Positions 60,035 to 64,000 of a stretch of DNA of 64,000 nt are shown here, piece after piece (positions within the stretch are counted from its first letter, which is position 1; each line of letters begins with the position of its first letter). This DNA comes from Nitrospirota bacterium (lineage in GTDB: Bacteria; Nitrospinota_A; UBA7883; JACRGQ01). The DNA lies in assembly GCA_024275955.1 (NCBI GenBank), contig JAJRYD010000005.1:1-64000 (forward strand). The letters run 5' to 3'. The notes under the pieces were generated by a model that was not told where the DNA came from, ran no database searches, and saw only the letters and a list, made by a program, of their open reading frames with translations. The translations under genes and the position numbers were made by a program.

Positions 60035-60454
60035 CTAGCAGGCACCCCGATACCCTGCTTCGCACCCCTTTTCATAGTCGGCCTTAGCCTTACCCATCTC
60101 ACCCATTATTTCGTTTGCCTGCCCGCGCACATAGTATGCCTCGCCCAGCTTTGGGTCAAGTTCTATCGCTTTATTGAGGTCTTTAAACGCGCCGTCGATA
60201 TCTCCGGTATCTTTCTTCGCTTTTCCTCTAAGCGCGTATGCCGGAGCATACTTGGCATCTTCTATAATAGCCTTATTGGTAAGGTCGATAACTTTGGAAT
60301 AGTTGGCGCTTCCATACGCGCCGCGCGCCTCTTGGACAAGACCTTTTACCTTCTTAGACGGACCACCGCCAAAAACGCCAAAATCAAAAGCCGAGGCTCC
60401 TGTAGCAAAAAAAGTAACGAGTGCCAGAAACAGTGTAAACGTTCTTATATTCAT
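60035..60454 (-). CDS. Exported TPR protein
   Basis: A signal peptide (about 1-23, ending ATGASAFDFG) is followed by two to three TPR units (YSKVIDLTNKAIIEDAKYAP, AFKDLNKAIELDPKLGEAYY and KADYEKGCEAGYRGAC). ATG 60454 is preferred, with AAAGGA 6 nt upstream; an ATG 6 codons earlier is in frame. It converges with the multiheme cytochrome gene. A periplasmic scaffold role is inferred. Confidence 0.8.
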   Translation of the reverse strand: MNIRTFTLFLALVTFFATGASAFDFGVFGGGPSKKVKGLVQEARGAYGSANYSKVIDLTNKAIIEDAKYAPAYALRGKAKKDTGDIDGAFKDLNKAIELDPKLGEAYYVRGQANEIMGEMGKAKADYEKGCEAGYRGAC

Positions 60455-60568
60455 TTTATATCCTTTCAGCATCTTCAGTTACCCCTATAGTAAAGCAAAT
60501 CTCCGCACGAACAAAACCTGTTATTCCAATCAGCCTTTGCCATCCACCTTTCATTAGCACAGGCTGTT

Positions 60569-63457
60569 TTAGTTTTTCAGCCTCTCCAGCATCTTGACTA
60601 TCGCCTTTCGCTCATCTTTAGAAGGACTCAGTGACAAAGCCTTTCTGTACAGTTTTTCGGCCTCCAGCGGGCGGTTAAGGCTGGAAGCATACAGCCCAGC
60701 CAGATTAACCAGACCTAGAAAATAGTTTTCTTCTACGCTTATAGCCGCCTTGAATTCCTGCTCCGCTTCAAGCGCCATCCCCGCTTTTGCAAAAAACATC
60801 CCCTTTAGAAAATGCAGTTGGGAGGCGAACCAGCCGTCACTGTCGAGACGCTCGGTGTCTTCAAGCATCCGCAACCCCATCTCTGCCTTGCCGCTTGCCA
60901 CCGCAGAGGTAATCGCCGAAAGGTTAAGAGTTATATTTGCGTATCTAGCGTCTAGGTTGTCGCTGTTGACTTTAAGCGAGCGGTTGTAATAACCGGCGGC
61001 GCGTCCTTTCTTTCCGTTGCTTTTTTCTACCTGCCCCGCAAAGAAGATAGACTGCGATTCAAAATACCTCTTAAATATATCTCTTTGCCTGTCCGATGCA
61101 AAGAGGCCGTCGGGAAATTTGCGGTAGCGCAGTAAACCAGCAAGGTTATCACCTTTCACCGCCACACCCTCATCGCCTACACGCGGAGAGGTAAACTCTA
61201 CAACCGGCCAATCGTCGTACAAAGGTTTTACGCCGTCTACAAACTTTTTAAGCTGTTCCTTATTCATCATATAATCGGAGACAAGCTGGTAAACATTGGT
61301 AACGCCTATCTCCTCTAGGCTCGCTTTTATCTCCGGCTTTTCCATTCTTTCGCGGATTCTTTCGACATCAATGCCGATTTTATCGTCAGAGCCTATCATT
61401 ATCGCGTCCCACTTCGTGTACCACATATCGACATACCGGAACGACTCGAGAAACGCGGCGACCAGCATTTTAAAATCAACTTTAGAAAGATGGTGAAGCG
61501 GTATCCATTGGGAAACTATCCCCCCTTTTTTCAGCCTATCTTTATGAAGAAGATAATATTCTTTGGTATAGAGAGAAACGACACCGGCATTAGAGGGGGG
61601 AGGAGGCTCTGACGATATAAAATCGAACTTTCTTTTACTCGTCAAAAGAAAGCTCCTCCCATCTTCTTCTATCAATCTTGCTTTGCCGTTATCGAGAAGG
61701 CTCATATTCCCATCGGCAAAATAAGAGCCTGCTCTAAAAACTTCCGGCGAGATATCGACAACTGTAATATCGTCGAGGCCATGCGCCAGCGCCGCGCCGG
61801 CGGTAGAGCCTGTTCCAAAACATATTACAAGCCCGCTCTTAGGACCGTGGTGTAAAAGAAGCGGTATATGTGCCTGAAGCCTTTCCAGTTGTAGCGCTTC
61901 CCGAAACACTCCTGCTATCGGATCGCCGTTTATCCATATCCTTTTTACAGGTTTATGGCCTATAGACATATCGGTAGGGGTAGAAGAAACCATCACCGCG
62001 GCGGACGGCCCCTCTTCGTAAAACAAAACTGTGCTACCGCCGTCAAGTTTCTGCACGCTAAGCAGGTAGCCGACATCACTCCTCAAGATAAAAAGCGTAA
62101 GCGGAATAATAATGACGGCAAAAGCCGGATTCCAAACACGGCTCTCTTTTTTGTATCTCGCGTTCAAAAGATAAACCCCGCTTGCGACAGCGATTAACGA
62201 AATAATTACGATACTTTTATGAACCCCCAGCATAGGTATTAAAAAGTAACCGGCAAACAGAGAACCGAGTACGCACCCTAATGTATTTACGGCGTAAAGC
62301 CTGCCGACCTCCCCCCCAAGCTTATCTGCTCTAAAAGAGATAGTTTTTACTATCAGCGGCATACCGCCGCCCATAAGGAACGTCGATGGAAAAACTATAA
62401 AGAAGGAAAATAGTATCGCAGGCACAAGACGCTCGCCTCCGGGAATCATCTCGACAAAAATATTGCCGCTTCCAAACAGGCTGTTGAGAGTTTCGACAAT
62501 AAAACTGCTATGCGAAAGTCCGGCGAGAGAGAGAATAGCAAAAAATCCTATACCTACCTGAAAGAACGCGAACAGACGTCCGCCATTGACAGATTTCCAT
62601 CTGGGCCTTGCCATCACGGCACTCCCAGCCCCTATTCCCATAAGGAAAATGGTTAGTATCATGGCAAACGCGTATGTAGTGTTGTTTAAAAGCAGAACCA
62701 GCACTCTGGTCCATAGCACTTCGAGAGCTAGCGCGCAAAAGCCCGAAACTCCAAAAAGAACTACAAGCATTCCGTCCTTTGCCACACCAGAATCTTTCTT
62801 AATATCCGGCACTCTAGCCGGAGTACCTTCCTTCTCGCGCAGAACTATCCAGACAAAAAAGCCTATCAGCAGATTTATTACCGCGCCGATACGCAATGTT
62901 TCTGAAAGGCCAAAAAGCTCTATCATCAAAAAACCGGCAGCTACACAGCCTGTCATAGCGCCGAATGTGTTTACCGCGTATAGCTTCCCTACGGAACTGC
63001 CGGCATCTTTTTTACTATCTGCCATATACCGCGATAAAGCCGGTAGCGTGCCGCCCATAAGAATGGTCGGGACGGCAAGAAGAATGATTGCGAGAGTGAG
63101 ACGAAGCACTATCAGATAAAACGATACCCCTTCGTTGCCAGAGTGTAAAAGCAGGTAGACCTTTTCCATTAGGCCAAGCAAAAAAGGAAAAAGAAGCACA
63201 TAAACCCCAAGAGCTATCTCTAAACCAGCGTAGAGACGAAGACAGCGCGCCCCCTTGTCGATAAGCCGTCCAAAAATTTCCGAGCCTAGCCCAAGCCCTC
63301 CGAGAAATGCCACAAGAACCGCGCTTACCGCGTAGATACTAACGCCTAGAAGCAGTGATAGCTGTCTAGCCCAGACAATCTGATAAGCGAGCCCGACGGC
63401 ACCGGAAATGAAGAATACGGTGTAGATTGAAATATGGCGGGACCGGAGGCTGTTCAT
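60569..63457 (-). CDS. Fusion: polytopic membrane domain, spermidine-synthase-like domain, TPR
   Basis: The 962-residue protein has about twelve or more helices in two related halves (residues 1-450; both contain GKLYAVNTFG/GRLYAVNTLG and a GG(T/M)(L/P)P motif). A Rossmann methyltransferase-like domain of the spermidine-synthase type follows (VICFGTGSTAGAALAHGLDD, then EPPPPSNAGVVSLYTKEYY). TPR repeats occupy about 790-960. Such membrane-bound SpeE-like fusions are widespread but their substrate is not known. The start overlaps the next gene by 4 nt. Confidence 0.85.
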   Translation of the reverse strand: MNSLRSRHISIYTVFFISGAVGLAYQIVWARQLSLLLGVSIYAVSAVLVAFLGGLGLGSEIFGRLIDKGARCLRLYAGLEIALGVYVLLFPFLLGLMEKVYLLLHSGNEGVSFYLIVLRLTLAIILLAVPTILMGGTLPALSRYMADSKKDAGSSVGKLYAVNTFGAMTGCVAAGFLMIELFGLSETLRIGAVINLLIGFFVWIVLREKEGTPARVPDIKKDSGVAKDGMLVVLFGVSGFCALALEVLWTRVLVLLLNNTTYAFAMILTIFLMGIGAGSAVMARPRWKSVNGGRLFAFFQVGIGFFAILSLAGLSHSSFIVETLNSLFGSGNIFVEMIPGGERLVPAILFSFFIVFPSTFLMGGGMPLIVKTISFRADKLGGEVGRLYAVNTLGCVLGSLFAGYFLIPMLGVHKSIVIISLIAVASGVYLLNARYKKESRVWNPAFAVIIIPLTLFILRSDVGYLLSVQKLDGGSTVLFYEEGPSAAVMVSSTPTDMSIGHKPVKRIWINGDPIAGVFREALQLERLQAHIPLLLHHGPKSGLVICFGTGSTAGAALAHGLDDITVVDISPEVFRAGSYFADGNMSLLDNGKARLIEEDGRSFLLTSKRKFDFISSEPPPPSNAGVVSLYTKEYYLLHKDRLKKGGIVSQWIPLHHLSKVDFKMLVAAFLESFRYVDMWYTKWDAIMIGSDDKIGIDVERIRERMEKPEIKASLEEIGVTNVYQLVSDYMMNKEQLKKFVDGVKPLYDDWPVVEFTSPRVGDEGVAVKGDNLAGLLRYRKFPDGLFASDRQRDIFKRYFESQSIFFAGQVEKSNGKKGRAAGYYNRSLKVNSDNLDARYANITLNLSAITSAVASGKAEMGLRMLEDTERLDSDGWFASQLHFLKGMFFAKAGMALEAEQEFKAAISVEENYFLGLVNLAGLYASSLNRPLEAEKLYRKALSLSPSKDERKAIVKMLERLKN

Positions 63458-64000
63458 CTTAAAATATTTTTGGGAGGTTTAAACCGAACCTTCAGGTTTT
63501 TGGCAATCTCGCCAGCCAGTTTAATATCTAAAAAACCTATGCTCGATTTGCCTACCTCCGTGAACCAGATACTCCCTTGCGAATCAACCGCCATAGATAC
63601 CGGCTTGGCTTTTGCCGTTGGAATATCAAAAGTCTGAAAATGTGATGCGCCCGGGCTGAACCTCAAAAGACGATTATCGGTATGCTGTATAAGCCAGATG
63701 TTGTCTTTTTTATCAATCGCTATTTCCTTAGTGCCTTTGTTCTTAGGGATAACAAACTCCCCCACGATTTTTTCTGCCTTAGGGTCGAACCGTGTAAGCT
63801 TGTTATCTACCATCTGAATGAACCATATAGACCCTTTAGAATCTACGACAGTTCCCATCGCCATCTGGGCCGACTCTGCTATTTTGTATTCCTTAAAGGT
63901 GCCGCTACTTGGTTCAAACTTTGTCAGCTTGTTTGTACTTCTTTGGATAAACCAAAGCCACCCATCCGCGCCTTGAGCTAAATCGTAAGAGTTACTGCTT
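63454..64000 (-). CDS. Beta-propeller protein (Vgb lyase/NHL-like), 5' end outside window
   Basis: The frame is open to the window edge and carries repeats of the type GSIWF(I/T)...DNKLTRFDP, spaced about 42 residues: WLWFIQRSTNKLTKFEPSSG, SIWFIQMVDNKLTRFDP, NIWLIQHTDNRLLRFSPG and SIWFTEVGKSSIGFLDI. This is the virginiamycin-B-lyase-like propeller pattern, often found in exported or lipoprotein proteins. An internal ATG at 63864 is not the start, because the reading frame and repeats continue upstream. Its 3' end overlaps the fusion gene by 4 nt. Confidence 0.82.
   Translation of the reverse strand, partial: SSNSYDLAQGADGWLWFIQRSTNKLTKFEPSSGTFKEYKIAESAQMAMGTVVDSKGSIWFIQMVDNKLTRFDPKAEKIVGEFVIPKNKGTKEIAIDKKDNIWLIQHTDNRLLRFSPGASHFQTFDIPTAKAKPVSMAVDSQGSIWFTEVGKSSIGFLDIKLAGEIAKNLKVRFKPPKNILR

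Overview
The window is a piece of a Gram-negative bacterial chromosome of moderate GC. It has a complete LPS-export operon (lptCAB), sigma-54, an MSHA-type pilus cluster with an outer-membrane secretin, and multiheme c-type cytochromes. The gene order tsaE-lptC-lptA-lptB-rpoN-hpf-ptsN-EIIA-ptsH-ptsI resembles delta-proteobacterial (Desulfobacterota-like) or related deep-branching lineages. That placement is inference; no rRNA or species marker is present. Many genes start with TTG or GTG and most neighbours overlap or nearly touch, so long operons dominate.

Layout. 1-3000: the edge of an unknown gene (-), then scpA-scpB-rluB (+), for chromosome segregation and 23S rRNA pseudouridine. 3055-15350: one nearly gap-free minus-strand operon read from a histidine kinase and CheY-TPR regulator through tsaE, lptC, lptA, lptB, rpoN, hpf, ptsN, a mannose-type EIIA, HPr and enzyme I to murJ. 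It joins envelope export, a regulatory PTS and stress control. 15351-16114 is gene-free and carries the first copy of a small repeat. 16115-23749: a zinc-ribbon protein and a compact polysaccharide locus (flippase, alpha/alpha-barrel-like protein, asparagine-synthetase-like amidotransferase, WecG glycosyltransferase fused to a GT-C-like membrane domain, small membrane protein). 23795-29662: ftsK, tiny ORFs, DUF547, nadB, GDPD. 29913-33205: a three-gene operon encoding a lipoprotein-like protein, an M6 metalloprotease ending in a GlyGly-CTERM sorting tail, and its rhombosortase. 33350-36774: trhP, a voltage-gated-type K+ channel with a zinc-ribbon tail, and a membrane protein, interspersed with repeats. 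36886-49745: an MSHA-type pilus cluster (pilin, mshE, mshG, an inserted secreted protein, a prepilin, mshI-J-K-L-M-N). 49810-53140: a degraded region with a transposase fragment, two repeat copies, a zinc-ribbon membrane protein and a second CheY-TPR protein whose receiver is degenerate. 53188-56276: a membrane protein, birA, coaX, cheY and a small cytochrome. 56391-56533: tRNA-Gln(CTG) with integrase-arm-like direct repeats. 56771-64000: a membrane GT-C-like protein, an anchor protein and a five-heme cytochrome (+), then a TPR protein, a membrane/spermidine-synthase/TPR fusion and an edge-truncated beta-propeller protein (-).

The most unusual items are: a family of six ~130-bp inverted-repeat elements (MITE-like), all in the same orientation, two with perfect and two with near-perfect 5-bp target duplications, one abutting an IS5-type transposase remnant; the self-contained rhombosortase-substrate operon; a tsaE gene with no ATG/GTG/TTG start, apparently initiating at ATT; an HPr with Glu at the Ser46 position in a PTS cluster lacking hprK and rapZ; and scpB/rluB, whose overlap encodes an acidic tail in one frame and a basic head in the other.
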